Assembly (NCBI GenBank): GCA_022184915.1
Contig: JAGTJU010000006.1
Span: forward strand, 62,001-126,000
Direction of reading: 5' to 3'
DNA: 64,000 nucleotides
From: Myxococcales bacterium
GTDB lineage: Bacteria > Myxococcota_A > Polyangia > Fen-1088
Made by a program: the position numbers and the translations under genes. The notes beneath the pieces are model-generated. The model searched no databases, was not told the DNA's origin, and saw only the letters and a program-made list of their open reading frames with translations. The first letter of the stretch is position 1. Every line of letters starts with the position of its first letter. Positions 27,027-36,852 of this stretch are shown in pieces.

Positions 27027-27950
27027 ATGTCGCGCGCGAAGTACCGAAGCTCCGTGTCTGGGTGCGTGGGTGTCGTCACCGCGCTTTGTTTGGTCGCCTG
27101 TGGAGGCGATGAGGAGCCGAAGCTTGTCTGTGGCGACGCGGACGAAGGGGAAGTGGGGCCGAACAACGCCCTGGAAGGGGCGCCCGAGGTGTCGTTTGGA
27201 CGAGATGTTGCCGGCTGCGTCGACGTGGTGGGGGACATCGACCACTACCGGGTGGCCGTGCGTGGTGACAAGCCGGGTCTCATCACGTTCACGCTGACGC
27301 CGCGTCCACCCGACGCGGGCGCGTCCCCAGGCCGGATCTCCCTGGCGATGTTTTTGTCAGGCTCCTCGACGTCCATCGCGTCCTTCAGCGCAACCGAAGC
27401 GGGCGCCGCCCTGACTGGCTATCTCTCGGCGGCCGCAGGAAAGACATACGTCTTCAGGGTGCAAAACGCCTCGTTCACCACTTTTGGCGGGGCCTTTGGC
27501 TACGACCTCGCGCTCACCTGGGACGCATTGGACGACCGCTACGAACCAAACGATTTTTGGGGCGTGGCCCGTAGCATCGGCAGGGGCAAGACGATCAAGG
27601 GCCGCCTCTTTGCGGGCCATCAGGCGAGCAGCGCTCCTACGGTCCAGGACTTCGATGACTGGTACGCGGTGAAACTGTCGGCGGCGCCCGTCACGATTGC
27701 GGTGGATCCCGTCCCCGAAAACGTGGCCGCCCGCCTCGAGCTGCGAAACGACGCAGGCGCGGTCCTTTCGTGTCCCGGCTGTATTGGTCAGGCAGGGCAG
27801 CCCCTCGTGGTGTCGCTGGATGCCGTGGAGGCGGGAACCTATCGTGTCAACGTGAGCCGCCACGTCACGCCCATGGTGCCCAGCGTGGGGCTTGGCCCCC
27901 CTCCCGCGTTCGCGATCAAGGATTACGGGCTGCGGATTACTCAGCCCTAG
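27027..27950 (+). CDS. Predicted lipoprotein with pre-peptidase C-terminal-like domains
   Basis: 307 residues; a GGAGG site precedes ATG 27027. The signal peptide ends at the lipobox CLVACGGD (lipidated Cys near residue 25). Two beta-sandwich segments resemble PPC domains: DIDHYRVAVRGDKPGLITFT, and YEPNDFWGVARSIGRGKTIK with DFDDWYAVKLSAAPVTIAVD. PPC domains usually accompany secreted proteases and aid export or substrate contact; here no catalytic domain is attached. Two Cys pairs (LVCGD/AGCVD; SCPGC) could form disulfides. It converges with the large subtilase gene, leaving only 35 bp between stops. Confidence 0.75.
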   Translation: MSRAKYRSSVSGCVGVVTALCLVACGGDEEPKLVCGDADEGEVGPNNALEGAPEVSFGRDVAGCVDVVGDIDHYRVAVRGDKPGLITFTLTPRPPDAGASPGRISLAMFLSGSSTSIASFSATEAGAALTGYLSAAAGKTYVFRVQNASFTTFGGAFGYDLALTWDALDDRYEPNDFWGVARSIGRGKTIKGRLFAGHQASSAPTVQDFDDWYAVKLSAAPVTIAVDPVPENVAARLELRNDAGAVLSCPGCIGQAGQPLVVSLDAVEAGTYRVNVSRHVTPMVPSVGLGPPPAFAIKDYGLRITQP

Positions 27951-27985
27951 GGCCTCGCCCGCGGAATGACGGTGCCCCGCCCGGT

Positions 27986-30900
27986 TCAGGGCACGTCGAC
28001 TCTGGCAGCAGGTGACCAGTCGCTCAGGTTGCCGGCCTCGTCGGCGCTGCGCACCGCCACGCAGTGGGCCCCTGGCGCGAGCCCTGAAAAGCGGAGGCGC
28101 TCGGGTGTGCCCGCGGCCAGCGGGGACGCGGTGGGCACGGCGACCGAGGTGGCCGCGTCGAAGGGACATCCGCTCCTCACGAGCTCGTAGCGCGTGGCGC
28201 GGCCCAGGGGACCGTCGTCGGCCGGCGCCGTGAAGGCCCCGTAAGCCGTACCCGCGGCTTCGCCTGCCGTGTAGGCAAGCACGTCGCCCAGCACGGCGTA
28301 GTGAAGGCCGTTGTCGTGTGCGGCGAGCGTGGGGGCGCGGACCTCCACAAAGCGGGCCTCCGTGGCCGCAAAGGTCAGGGGTTCACGGGCCGAAGCGCCG
28401 CTGCCCGCCCACACGACGGTCCAGGCCAAGCCATCGGGACTGAGCGCCACCTCGAGGGCCCGCGGGAAAAGCTCCGCCTGACCGGCCGAGGGCGTCACGT
28501 CGATGCGGTTGACGGAGACCAGCTCGCCGAGATCCAGGCGGAGCCACTCGAGCTGGTTCTCGGTGCGCGCCAGGCTGGCCCACGCGGTGACCGGATCGCC
28601 GTCCAGGACGGCTTCGGCGGGGAACTGGGGCGCCTGCGCGCTCGAGACGGCCACCACCTCGGCGGCCAAGGGCTCGCCCCCCGGCCGTGGCAGCCGCATC
28701 TGCAAGTCGGAGACGGGCTCGGGGGCCGTGATGTCGGGCAGCCTGTCGGTGAGCGCCACGGCCACGTTGGACAGATACGACGTGTGCCCCGCCTCGTCGC
28801 GGGCCACGAGCCCGAAGCGGTAGAGCTTGCCCGGCGCGAGCCCCTCCACCGTAAAGCGCTCGCGGCTGCCTGCCGCGGCCGGAGGTGGCACCCCCGCGGC
28901 CTCGGTCGCCAGCGGGAAGTTCTGGGTCCCGAGCGCGTAGGGTGCGGACCGCAGCTCGTACGCGGTCGCCCGACCTTGGGTGTGGTCGTCGCCGGGCGCG
29001 GTCCACGACAGGGCCACGCGGTTTTGGCCCAGGGGCTCTGCCTCGAGGTCCACCACGGGCGCCGGGGGGACCGCGTTGGTGAGCGCCGGCACCAAAGTCG
29101 AGAGGGGGCCGAGGTTGCCGGCTTCGTCCACGGCTCGGAGAGCCCAGTAAAGTTGAGCTTCGCCTGCGAGCCCCGTCACCGTCATCGCCTGCAGGCTGCC
29201 CGGGGCCGCGGGTGTGGGGGCTCCTGGCACGAGGGTGGCCGCCGCGAGGCCTGCGGCGTCGAAGGGCGCCGGGCTGCGGTACACCTCATAGCGTGTGGCC
29301 ACACCCTGGGTGCCGTCGTCCCCGGGGGCGACCCAGGAGAGCACGGCTCGGCCGTCCGTGGTGGCGGCTTCCTGCACCTGCAGCTCTGCCACGAGCGCGT
29401 AGTGCTGACCGAAGCTCGTGTTGGCTCCGTGCACGCTCAGGCGAACGAAGTGCGCCTTGCGCGCGGGGAAGCCCCACACGAGCCACGCCGCGTTCGAAGG
29501 GGAGAACTCCTCTTCGACGGCCACGGTGTCCCAGGTCTGTTTGTTCACGCTCGTCTCGAGCGAGAAGTCGCGTGGGAACAGCTGGGGATGGAACGGGTCG
29601 GGCAGCAGGCGGATGCGGTCGATCTCTAGGGCATCCTCGAGTTCCACCACCACCGTGTGGCTGGCGTCGCTCGTGCTCGGTGCCGAGGCCCACGAGGTGA
29701 GCTCGCGGCCGTCGATGAGGAGGCTCGCGTCCCAGGCGGGGCCGAGCATGCTGCTGGCCTGGGCCTTTGTAGGAAGCACCAGGCCGTCACGGGCCGCGGG
29801 CGCCTTCACGGCGAGGCTTCCCGGAGCGGCCGGTGCCGTGAGGTCGGGGGTGGTGGCGCTTGCGACGTTCGACAGGCTGCTCCAGGCGTCCACGTCATCT
29901 TTCGTCTTGAGCGCAAAGTGATACGTCGTCGACTCTTCCAGTCCGGAGATCGTGACCGTTTGGGGCGTTCCCGCCGTGGCCGGCAATGGCACGTTCGGCA
30001 CCACCTGGCCCTGCGCGAAGGTCAGAGGCGTCAAGGGTTGCTTGCTCATCCGAAGGTCGTAGAGCTTGGCTTGCCCCTGGTTGCCGTCGTCACCGGGCGC
30101 CGTGAACGAGAGGGTGACTGTGCTGGCGCTGGCGGTGGCTTTCAGGTTCAACACGGCCGCCGGTGGCACGGCCCGCGTGCTGGCGCTGGCGCTGTTGCTG
30201 ATGGGGCCCGCGAGCCCCTGATCATCGAGCGCGCGCACGGCGAAGTGGTAGGGCGTCTCGTTGTCGAGGTTGGTGAGGGTGAGCTGCTCGAAGCTGCCTG
30301 CGCGGGCGGGCTTGGGCAAAGCGCTGGTGACGGGCACGGCCTGGCCCCAGGTGTCGGCGGTGATGGGCGCTTGTGCGCGGCGCACTTCGTAGGCCGTGGC
30401 CTGCCCCTCGGCGCCGTCGTCACCCGGGGCCGTGAACGCCAAAACGACGCTCCCATTGCCGCTGCCCGTGCTGGCCACGAGATCGCTAATCGCGCCCGGC
30501 GGCACTTCGTCCACGGTCTCGGCGGTGAGCATGTTCGAGAGTAAAGAGGTGTTGCCGCGCTCGTCCTCCACACGTAGCGCCAGGTAGTAGGTGCGCGTGG
30601 ACGCCAGTCCGGACACGGTCACGGTGTGCCGCGTGCCGGGCGCCGCGGGTGGAGGCGTGGGCACGGCAGTTCCGCTGGCAAAACGGCTCGCCGTGAGCGG
30701 CTGCTCGCTGAGGCGCAGGTCGAAGCGGCTGGCCGTGCCCGTTTGGCCATCGTCTCCGGTGGCCGTGAAGCTCACCGTCACGCTGGCGTTCGTGCGGGAG
30801 GTCAGGGCCAGATCCGTCACGGCGGCGGGCGCCACGTCCGGGGTGCGGGCCGAGGGACTGTTCGAGACCGGACCCAGGTTGCCGGCGTCGTCCCGGGCCC

Positions 30901-33900
30901 GCAGGGCGAAGTAGAAGGGGGCCTCGTCGGGCAGTCCCGAGGCGGTAAAGCTCTGTACGCCGCCCCCGGTCACCGGCGAGGGCGCCACCAGGGCAAGGCC
31001 CTCGAGGAAGTTGTGAGCGGACAGGGGGAAGGCCGCATAGCGAAGCTCGTAGGCCGAAGCTTTGCCCGTGTCGCCGTCGTCCCCGGGCGCCGTCCACGTG
31101 AGCGTCACGCTGCCCCGAGCGCCCCCGGTGCGGGCTTGCAGGTCGCTCGCGCCACTCGGGGCCCACTCGTCTGGCACGGTGACCTGCGCCACGTTGGAGA
31201 TCGGCCCGGCGTTGTTGCGCTCGTCCACCGCCCGCAGGGCCACGAAGATCTTCGCGCCGGGGGTGACGCCCGAAAGCTTGAAGGTTTCGACGGTGCCTGG
31301 GGGGCGCGGGGAGGGCGCGCCGCTCGCGAGGGTGCCTTGCGTGAACGTGGCAGCACTCAAGCTCTGCGTGCTGTAGCGGATCTCGTAGGCGTGGGCGGAG
31401 CCTGTCGTGCCGTCGTCGCCGGGCGCGGTCCATTGCAGGGTCACGAACGCCGCGGAGGTGCCTCGGGCTTCGAGCGCTACGAGATCGGTGATGGCGGCGG
31501 GCGCCTCGTCGCGCGTACGCCCGCTGGCCACGTTCGATACGGCCGAGACGTTGCCCGCGGCATCGAAGGCGCGCAGAGCGACGTAGTAGACCGCCTCGGG
31601 CCCGAGATTGTCGATGTCCACCGTCTCGCGGGTGCCGCCCAACCGCGGCGTGCCCGTGGGCACGAGCGCGCCCGTCGCGAAGTTCGCCGCGGAAAGCGGG
31701 GTCTCCGACACACGCAGCTCGTAGCGGGCCGCTTGGCCAACGGGGCCGTTGTCGCCCGGCGCCGTGAAGCTCACCCGCAGCGCTCCGGGGCGGTCGACGA
31801 GCCCCGTGACCGCAAGGTCCGCGACCGGGCCTGGCGGCACATCGTCGAGGGTCGTGCCCCGTGCGTTGTTCGAGACCGCCGCGCGGCCGCCTTGGGCGTC
31901 GAGGGCGCGCAGGGCGAAATGATAGGTGGTGAGACCCGCAAGGCCCGTGACCGTCGCACGTTCCGGGCTTCCCGCGGCGCCGGGCGGGGCGAGGCCCGCG
32001 ACCGGGGTGGCCGTGTCCCAGTTGCCAGCATGAATGCGACCCCGCGCGTAGCGCAGATCGTAGCGGGCCCCAGGCGCGCCGACCGTAGGGGCCGTCCACG
32101 TCAGCGTGGCGGCCTGGGCCGACAGGTTGACCACAGCAAGGTCCACCACCGTGCCCGGGGGCGCCGGCGCCGTGGTGGCGCAGGCGCTGTTCGACAGCTC
32201 CGAGACCAGCCCCACGTCGTCGTGGCTTTGCACGGCGAAGCAGTAGGACGTCTCGGGCGCCAAGTTCGCCACATCGAAGCGCTCGAGGGCGCCCGCACCG
32301 CTGGGGGACGGGACCCCCGCAAGGCTTTGAGCCTGCGGGAACGTGTCGGGCGACAGGGGCGTGTGCGCCTGCCGCAGGTCGTAGGCGCGGGCACGGCCTA
32401 CCTGGCCGTCGTCCCCGGGGGCGGTCCACGTGAGCTGCAGGGCCGTCGTGGCGCTGCCTTCGGCGAAGAACGCAAGCTCACCGAGCGCGACGTAATGCGC
32501 GCCGCCGAACGCCTTGCCTCGCGTGACGACGAGGCGCGCCTGCCGTGCCAGAACCCGGCCAAGCGCCCAATCCTCGGCGGCCGCAGGGAAGCCAAACCCG
32601 GCCTCCGTCACCACGGGGATCCAGTCGCCCTCCGTATCGGGCCTCGTCTCCAGGCGGAAGTCGACGGGGAAGAGATCCTCGTAACCCGAGGCCGGCTGGA
32701 GGCGGACCGCACCGAGAGGCACGGACGCACCGAAGTCCACATGCACCATCTCGGTGGTCACCGTGGGGCGCGCGGGGGACAACCAGGCCGTGGCGACTTG
32801 ACCATCGAAGAGGTTCTTTGCCTCCGTTTGGGCTGTGTAGGAGCCCGAACTCGCGAGCAGCGTGGACGCAACAGGAAGCTCTTGGTCACCGCTGGGGGCG
32901 TGCACAGCCAGGTCGGTGATGGCCGCGGGCGGTGTGCCGTCGAGCGTCTCGGCTGCGGCTGCGTTCGAGGCCAGCGAGCGGTGTCCGAGATCGTCCACCA
33001 CCTTGAGCACGAAGTAATACTGTGTGTTCGGGCTGAGGCCCTCCACGCGCACGGTCTCCTTCGTTCCCGGAGCGCCCGGGGCCGGCGTGGGCGCGGTGGG
33101 GGCCAGGTCCCAGCGCTCGGGTGTGAGCGGCTGCGTGCTGTAGCGCAGTTCGTAGGCCGTGGCCGTGCCCTCGAGGCCGTCATCCCCTGTGGCCGTGAAG
33201 CTCAGGGTGGCGCTGGTGCGGCTCGAGGTCACGACCTTGAGGTCCATCACGGGGGCCGGAGGTATACCCGGCGTTTCGATCCACGCTTCGTTCGAAAGTC
33301 CGCTCACGTTGCCGGCGTCGTCGGTGGCGGTGAGCCTGAAGTAGTTGCGGCTTTCGCGGGCCAGCGGCGGAAACCTGAGCAGCTCCACGCGGCCACCCTG
33401 GGACGGGATGGGTGTGGGCAGGGGCTCGGCCGCCGCGAAATTCGCCTCGGAAAGAGGCAGGGGTGCGTGGCGGAGGTCGTAGCGGGTGGCGGTGCCCTCG
33501 TAGCCGTCGTCTCCGGGCGCCACCCACGTGAGGTCGATTTCCAGCTGAGGGGTCAGCGCAAAGACCTCGAGCTCGCCTATCCACACGTGCGCGGACGAGG
33601 CGCCAGGATCCACGCCGCGCTCGGTGACGTACAGCCGCAGGTAGCGCGTGCTGACGGGCGCGAACGCAAAGCTGTCCCAGCGCCCGTGTTGCCCCCGGTG
33701 ACCTTGAACCGTGAGCAGTGTTTGCCAGCTGGCGGCGTCGGCACTCGCCTGGATCTGGAAGGCGCCGGGGTAGTGAAGGAGGTTGCCTCCCCCCTGGCCG
33801 GGGTTCATCCGCAGGCCCGTCACGGCGTGAACGTCTCCCAGATCCAGCACGATGAAAGCGGCGGTGGTGCCGCTGGCCGCGGCCGCGATCCAGGGTGTGT

Positions 33901-36775
33901 CGATGTTGCCGTCCAGCAGGCGGGCGGGCGGGGTGGACGTCGACAGCGAGGGGGAAGAGGCGCTCACGACCGGGTTGAGCTGGAACTCGGCCTGCGAGGC
34001 GTGAACGCTGAGATCGGACACCGTTGCGGGCGGGCTTTCATCTGGGCGGGCGTCGAGCCTGCCCATCACCACGTTCGAGATCGGTCCCGGTGTTCCCGTG
34101 GCGTCGAGCGCACGCAGCGCGAAGTAGCGATAGCCGTCGTCCTCGAGCGCGTCGATCACGGCGCGTTCGTCATGACCCGAGGGCTGCGGGGCCGGCAGGT
34201 CCAGCACCGGGGTGGCCTGGCTGAAGTTCCCCGGGGTGAGGGGCGATCGCGAGAACCGCAGATCGTAGCTTTGGGCCTGCCCCAAAGCGCCATCTCCCCC
34301 CGGCGCCGTCCACGCCAAGGTGAGCGTGTGCGGGCCCGCGCCGATCAGCCGAAGGTCCGTGACGGCCCCCGGAGGAATCGACAGGGGTGGGACGTACGCG
34401 ATGTTGGAGATCGGGGACGCGTTGCCGCCGTCGTCGATGGCACGCAAGGCGAAGTAGTAACCACGCTCACCAGCAAGGCCGCTCACCATGACCTCCTCGC
34501 GGAGCCCCGCCACCGCCGGGGTCGGGGCGCTCACAACGGTAGCCTGCGCGAAGGTACTGGCTGTCAGGGGCGACTCCGAGACGCGCACGTCATAGCGGGC
34601 CGCCGCTCCTTCGGCTGGGTCGTCGCCGGGCGCCGTGAACGTGAGGAGGATCGTATCGGGATGCGACGACACCTCACGCAGCGTGACCTCGGCAAGGCCG
34701 GCATAGCCGTATCCCGAATCGTGGACGAAGCTGCGCAAGACCCGGACACGCACCGCCTGAGCGCGCGTGGCTGCGAAGTGGAGGGAGACGCGCTGGCCGG
34801 CCGTGGCCTTGGCCCCGCGCATGCCACCCACCGTGGTCCACGCGAGGCCGTCGATGGACACGTCGATGTCGAAGTCCACAGGAAAGAAGTCTGGGTAGGC
34901 CGTGGGGGCAAGCAGCTCGACACGGTCGACGAGGGCCGGGGTCGGCACACGCAGCACCAGGTGTTCCTCTTGCGGTACGAAGCGTCCGGGCGTCAGCCAG
35001 GCCGTCTGGGGGTTGCCATCGGCCGCCTGTGAGGCCGACCAAAACTCTGAAAACTGCCCGCTGGCCGCGCTCACCTCGAGGGGGACGATGGTGCCCGGAA
35101 GCGTCGAGGCGCGCAGGTCCACGACCTGCGGGGGCGGCGTGGCATCCACCGGAACCGCGCTCACCTCTGCCGAGGGCGGGCTTCGGTTTCCCGAACGATC
35201 GAGCGCGACGACCACGACGAACACGGCTTTGCCCGCCTCCAGGTCTCGCAGCACCAGCTGGGTTTGACCCGCGGGCACGTCCACAACGTTGGTGTGACCC
35301 CCGCTCGCAGGGCCAAAGTGCACACGGTAGCCGCCGAGGTCCTCGACCGCGACGGGCGCCCAGGACACCACGAGATCGTTGGCGGCGCCCGCGTGAACCT
35401 CGACATCGCGCGGGGCAGGGGGCGGCTCGCCATCGGCCATCACCGCCTTGAAGGCCGCAAGCCGCCCGCCGCTCGCCACTTTCCCCGTGAGCGCGGGGAC
35501 CTTGTCCACGGTGGACAGCAGCCGTTCTTTGGCTTCTGCGGCCGTGAGGCTCGGCTTGAGTGACCACAAGAGCGCGGCCACCCCCGCAACGTGCGGGGCG
35601 GCCATCGAGGTGCCCTGAAACGAGGCATAGCGGTTGCCGGGAATGGTGCTGACGATGCCCACGCCGGGCGCAGCAAGGTGCACCTTGGTGGCGCCGATGT
35701 TGGAGAAGCTGGCGAGGGTGTCGCTGCTGCCCGTGGCCGCCACGCTCACCACGTTGTCGCCCCCGTAGTTCGCGGGATACGTGGGGTAACTGTCGTTGTC
35801 GTTGCCGTTGTTGTTGCCTGCGGCAGCCACGAAGAGACCACCGGCTGCACCCAGCTGGGTGATCGCATCCTGCAAGTAGCTGGCGTAGCAGCTGGGGCCC
35901 GCGCACCCCCAACTGGCGTTGACCACCTTGGCCTTGATGCGCGCGGCGTAGAGAATCGTTTGCGCGCCTGCCCACATCGTGCCGCCGCTGCTCCCCAGGA
36001 ATTTCAGCGGCACGAGCTTCACCTTCCAGTTCACGCCCGCCACGCCCACGCCGTCGTTGCCCCGGGCGCCAATCGTGCCCGCCACGTGGGTGCCGTGGCC
36101 GTGATCGTCCATCGGATCGTTGTCGTTGCCGAGAAAGTCCCAGCCCCGCACGTCGTCGACATACCCGTTGCCGTCGTCGTCCTTGCCGTTGCCGGGCACC
36201 TCGCCGGGATTGCTCCAGATGTTGGGTGCCAGATCCGGGTGGGTGTAATCGATGCCCGTGTCGCTCACGCCCACCACCACGTCGGAAGAGCCCTGGGTGT
36301 GGGCCCAGGTCTGGGGCATGTGAATCTTCGACAACCCCCACAGTTCGCCGAAGCGCGGATCGTTGGGCGTCACCGGATCGGCGAAGAGCTCAACCAGGTA
36401 GTTCCGTTCCGCCGAGGCCACCAGTCCCGCCGTGCGCAGCCGGTCGATGGCCTCGTCAGCGGTCAGGGTGTCAGGCAGCAGGAGCCGCAAGAAGGGGTAG
36501 GCCGGGTCCGGGGCTTCGTCCACGGCCAGCGCGGCCCCGAAGCCGGCGACGAGGGTGGCGAAGGTCTCCCGGGTCACGCCTTCGGCGGGTCTCACCACCA
36601 CCTCGTGAGCGATGTAACTCTGCCCCTCGGCGCTGGTCATGACCAGCCGGGTGGGCGAGGCGCGCAACACGGGGCCGCCTGCGGGGTCGTCGCCGCAGGC
36701 CACGAGGAGCCCCAGAACGGCGGCAAGAAGCCCCGGGATTGGGCTTGGCGCACACCTGTACCACGCGGGCTTCAC
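27986..36775 (-). CDS. Giant subtilisin-like lipoprotein with nested FN3/discoidin domains
   Basis: 2929 residues, GTG start at 36775. A signal peptide ends in a lipobox (GLLVACGDD, Cys27). Residues about 50-130 resemble an I9 propeptide. The S8 domain has the full triad: Asp172 (SDTGID), His227 (HGHGTHVAGT), Ser390 (GTSMAAPHVAG), with oxyanion Asn near 321. From about 430 to the end I count 16 FN3-like repeats. Fifteen share a TAPGDDG-x-x-G-x-A-x-x-Y-[DE]-[LV]-R signature. Five discoidin-like (F5/8-C) domains sit between the first strand (ITDLAV-type) and the second strand of an FN3 unit. Likely an outer-membrane or surface protease binding polysaccharide or host/prey surfaces; that role is inference. 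Confidence 0.88.
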   Translation of the reverse strand: MKPAWYRCAPSPIPGLLAAVLGLLVACGDDPAGGPVLRASPTRLVMTSAEGQSYIAHEVVVRPAEGVTRETFATLVAGFGAALAVDEAPDPAYPFLRLLLPDTLTADEAIDRLRTAGLVASAERNYLVELFADPVTPNDPRFGELWGLSKIHMPQTWAHTQGSSDVVVGVSDTGIDYTHPDLAPNIWSNPGEVPGNGKDDDGNGYVDDVRGWDFLGNDNDPMDDHGHGTHVAGTIGARGNDGVGVAGVNWKVKLVPLKFLGSSGGTMWAGAQTILYAARIKAKVVNASWGCAGPSCYASYLQDAITQLGAAGGLFVAAAGNNNGNDNDSYPTYPANYGGDNVVSVAATGSSDTLASFSNIGATKVHLAAPGVGIVSTIPGNRYASFQGTSMAAPHVAGVAALLWSLKPSLTAAEAKERLLSTVDKVPALTGKVASGGRLAAFKAVMADGEPPPAPRDVEVHAGAANDLVVSWAPVAVEDLGGYRVHFGPASGGHTNVVDVPAGQTQLVLRDLEAGKAVFVVVVALDRSGNRSPPSAEVSAVPVDATPPPQVVDLRASTLPGTIVPLEVSAASGQFSEFWSASQAADGNPQTAWLTPGRFVPQEEHLVLRVPTPALVDRVELLAPTAYPDFFPVDFDIDVSIDGLAWTTVGGMRGAKATAGQRVSLHFAATRAQAVRVRVLRSFVHDSGYGYAGLAEVTLREVSSHPDTILLTFTAPGDDPAEGAAARYDVRVSESPLTASTFAQATVVSAPTPAVAGLREEVMVSGLAGERGYYFALRAIDDGGNASPISNIAYVPPLSIPPGAVTDLRLIGAGPHTLTLAWTAPGGDGALGQAQSYDLRFSRSPLTPGNFSQATPVLDLPAPQPSGHDERAVIDALEDDGYRYFALRALDATGTPGPISNVVMGRLDARPDESPPATVSDLSVHASQAEFQLNPVVSASSPSLSTSTPPARLLDGNIDTPWIAAAASGTTAAFIVLDLGDVHAVTGLRMNPGQGGGNLLHYPGAFQIQASADAASWQTLLTVQGHRGQHGRWDSFAFAPVSTRYLRLYVTERGVDPGASSAHVWIGELEVFALTPQLEIDLTWVAPGDDGYEGTATRYDLRHAPLPLSEANFAAAEPLPTPIPSQGGRVELLRFPPLARESRNYFRLTATDDAGNVSGLSNEAWIETPGIPPAPVMDLKVVTSSRTSATLSFTATGDDGLEGTATAYELRYSTQPLTPERWDLAPTAPTPAPGAPGTKETVRVEGLSPNTQYYFVLKVVDDLGHRSLASNAAAAETLDGTPPAAITDLAVHAPSGDQELPVASTLLASSGSYTAQTEAKNLFDGQVATAWLSPARPTVTTEMVHVDFGASVPLGAVRLQPASGYEDLFPVDFRLETRPDTEGDWIPVVTEAGFGFPAAAEDWALGRVLARQARLVVTRGKAFGGAHYVALGELAFFAEGSATTALQLTWTAPGDDGQVGRARAYDLRQAHTPLSPDTFPQAQSLAGVPSPSGAGALERFDVANLAPETSYCFAVQSHDDVGLVSELSNSACATTAPAPPGTVVDLAVVNLSAQAATLTWTAPTVGAPGARYDLRYARGRIHAGNWDTATPVAGLAPPGAAGSPERATVTGLAGLTTYHFALRALDAQGGRAAVSNNARGTTLDDVPPGPVADLAVTGLVDRPGALRVSFTAPGDNGPVGQAARYELRVSETPLSAANFATGALVPTGTPRLGGTRETVDIDNLGPEAVYYVALRAFDAAGNVSAVSNVASGRTRDEAPAAITDLVALEARGTSAAFVTLQWTAPGDDGTTGSAHAYEIRYSTQSLSAATFTQGTLASGAPSPRPPGTVETFKLSGVTPGAKIFVALRAVDERNNAGPISNVAQVTVPDEWAPSGASDLQARTGGARGSVTLTWTAPGDDGDTGKASAYELRYAAFPLSAHNFLEGLALVAPSPVTGGGVQSFTASGLPDEAPFYFALRARDDAGNLGPVSNSPSARTPDVAPAAVTDLALTSRTNASVTVSFTATGDDGQTGTASRFDLRLSEQPLTASRFASGTAVPTPPPAAPGTRHTVTVSGLASTRTYYLALRVEDERGNTSLLSNMLTAETVDEVPPGAISDLVASTGSGNGSVVLAFTAPGDDGAEGQATAYEVRRAQAPITADTWGQAVPVTSALPKPARAGSFEQLTLTNLDNETPYHFAVRALDDQGLAGPISNSASASTRAVPPAAVLNLKATASASTVTLSFTAPGDDGNQGQAKLYDLRMSKQPLTPLTFAQGQVVPNVPLPATAGTPQTVTISGLEESTTYHFALKTKDDVDAWSSLSNVASATTPDLTAPAAPGSLAVKAPAARDGLVLPTKAQASSMLGPAWDASLLIDGRELTSWASAPSTSDASHTVVVELEDALEIDRIRLLPDPFHPQLFPRDFSLETSVNKQTWDTVAVEEEFSPSNAAWLVWGFPARKAHFVRLSVHGANTSFGQHYALVAELQVQEAATTDGRAVLSWVAPGDDGTQGVATRYEVYRSPAPFDAAGLAAATLVPGAPTPAAPGSLQAMTVTGLAGEAQLYWALRAVDEAGNLGPLSTLVPALTNAVPPAPVVDLEAEPLGQNRVALSWTAPGDDHTQGRATAYELRSAPYALGTQNFPLATEAAGVPPPAAAGSRERFTVEGLAPGKLYRFGLVARDEAGHTSYLSNVAVALTDRLPDITAPEPVSDLQMRLPRPGGEPLAAEVVAVSSAQAPQFPAEAVLDGDPVTAWASLARTENQLEWLRLDLGELVSVNRIDVTPSAGQAELFPRALEVALSPDGLAWTVVWAGSGASAREPLTFAATEARFVEVRAPTLAAHDNGLHYAVLGDVLAYTAGEAAGTAYGAFTAPADDGPLGRATRYELVRSGCPFDAATSVAVPTASPLAAGTPERLRFSGLAPGAHCVAVRSADEAGNLSDWSPAARVDVP

Positions 36776-36787
36776 GTGTCTTATAGT

Positions 36788-36805
36788 CGGTAATTCGGAT
36801 TACCG
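36788..36805. repeat. Perfect inverted repeat upstream of the subtilase gene
   Basis: CGGTAAT (36788-36794), a 4-nt loop TCGG and ATTACCG (36799-36805). On the minus strand it is followed by TATAAG (36785-36780), which lies 4 nt before the GTG start at 36775. It lies in a short AT-richer gap between the PIG-L stop and the subtilase start. No T-tract follows in the direction of transcription, so it is more likely an operator or an RNA hairpin than a terminator. Confidence 0.5.
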
Positions 36806-36852
36806 TCTTTAGTCGCATTCGACGGCGCTTCGTCGGGGCTGCGCGCGGTGAG

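Noticed and set aside
30626-35032. 1468-codon open frame on the plus strand opposite the giant subtilase
   Set aside because: It is antisense to a protein with a complete catalytic triad and repeated domains. The translation is Arg/Gly/His-rich with no family signature. Repetitive GC-rich codons on the minus strand explain the open frame.
28000-35300. Tandem DNA repeats resembling a mobile or CRISPR array
   Set aside because: The periodicity of roughly 300-350 bp is coding and reflects FN3 protein repeats; there are no short identical repeats with unique spacers, and no transposase or cas gene in the window.
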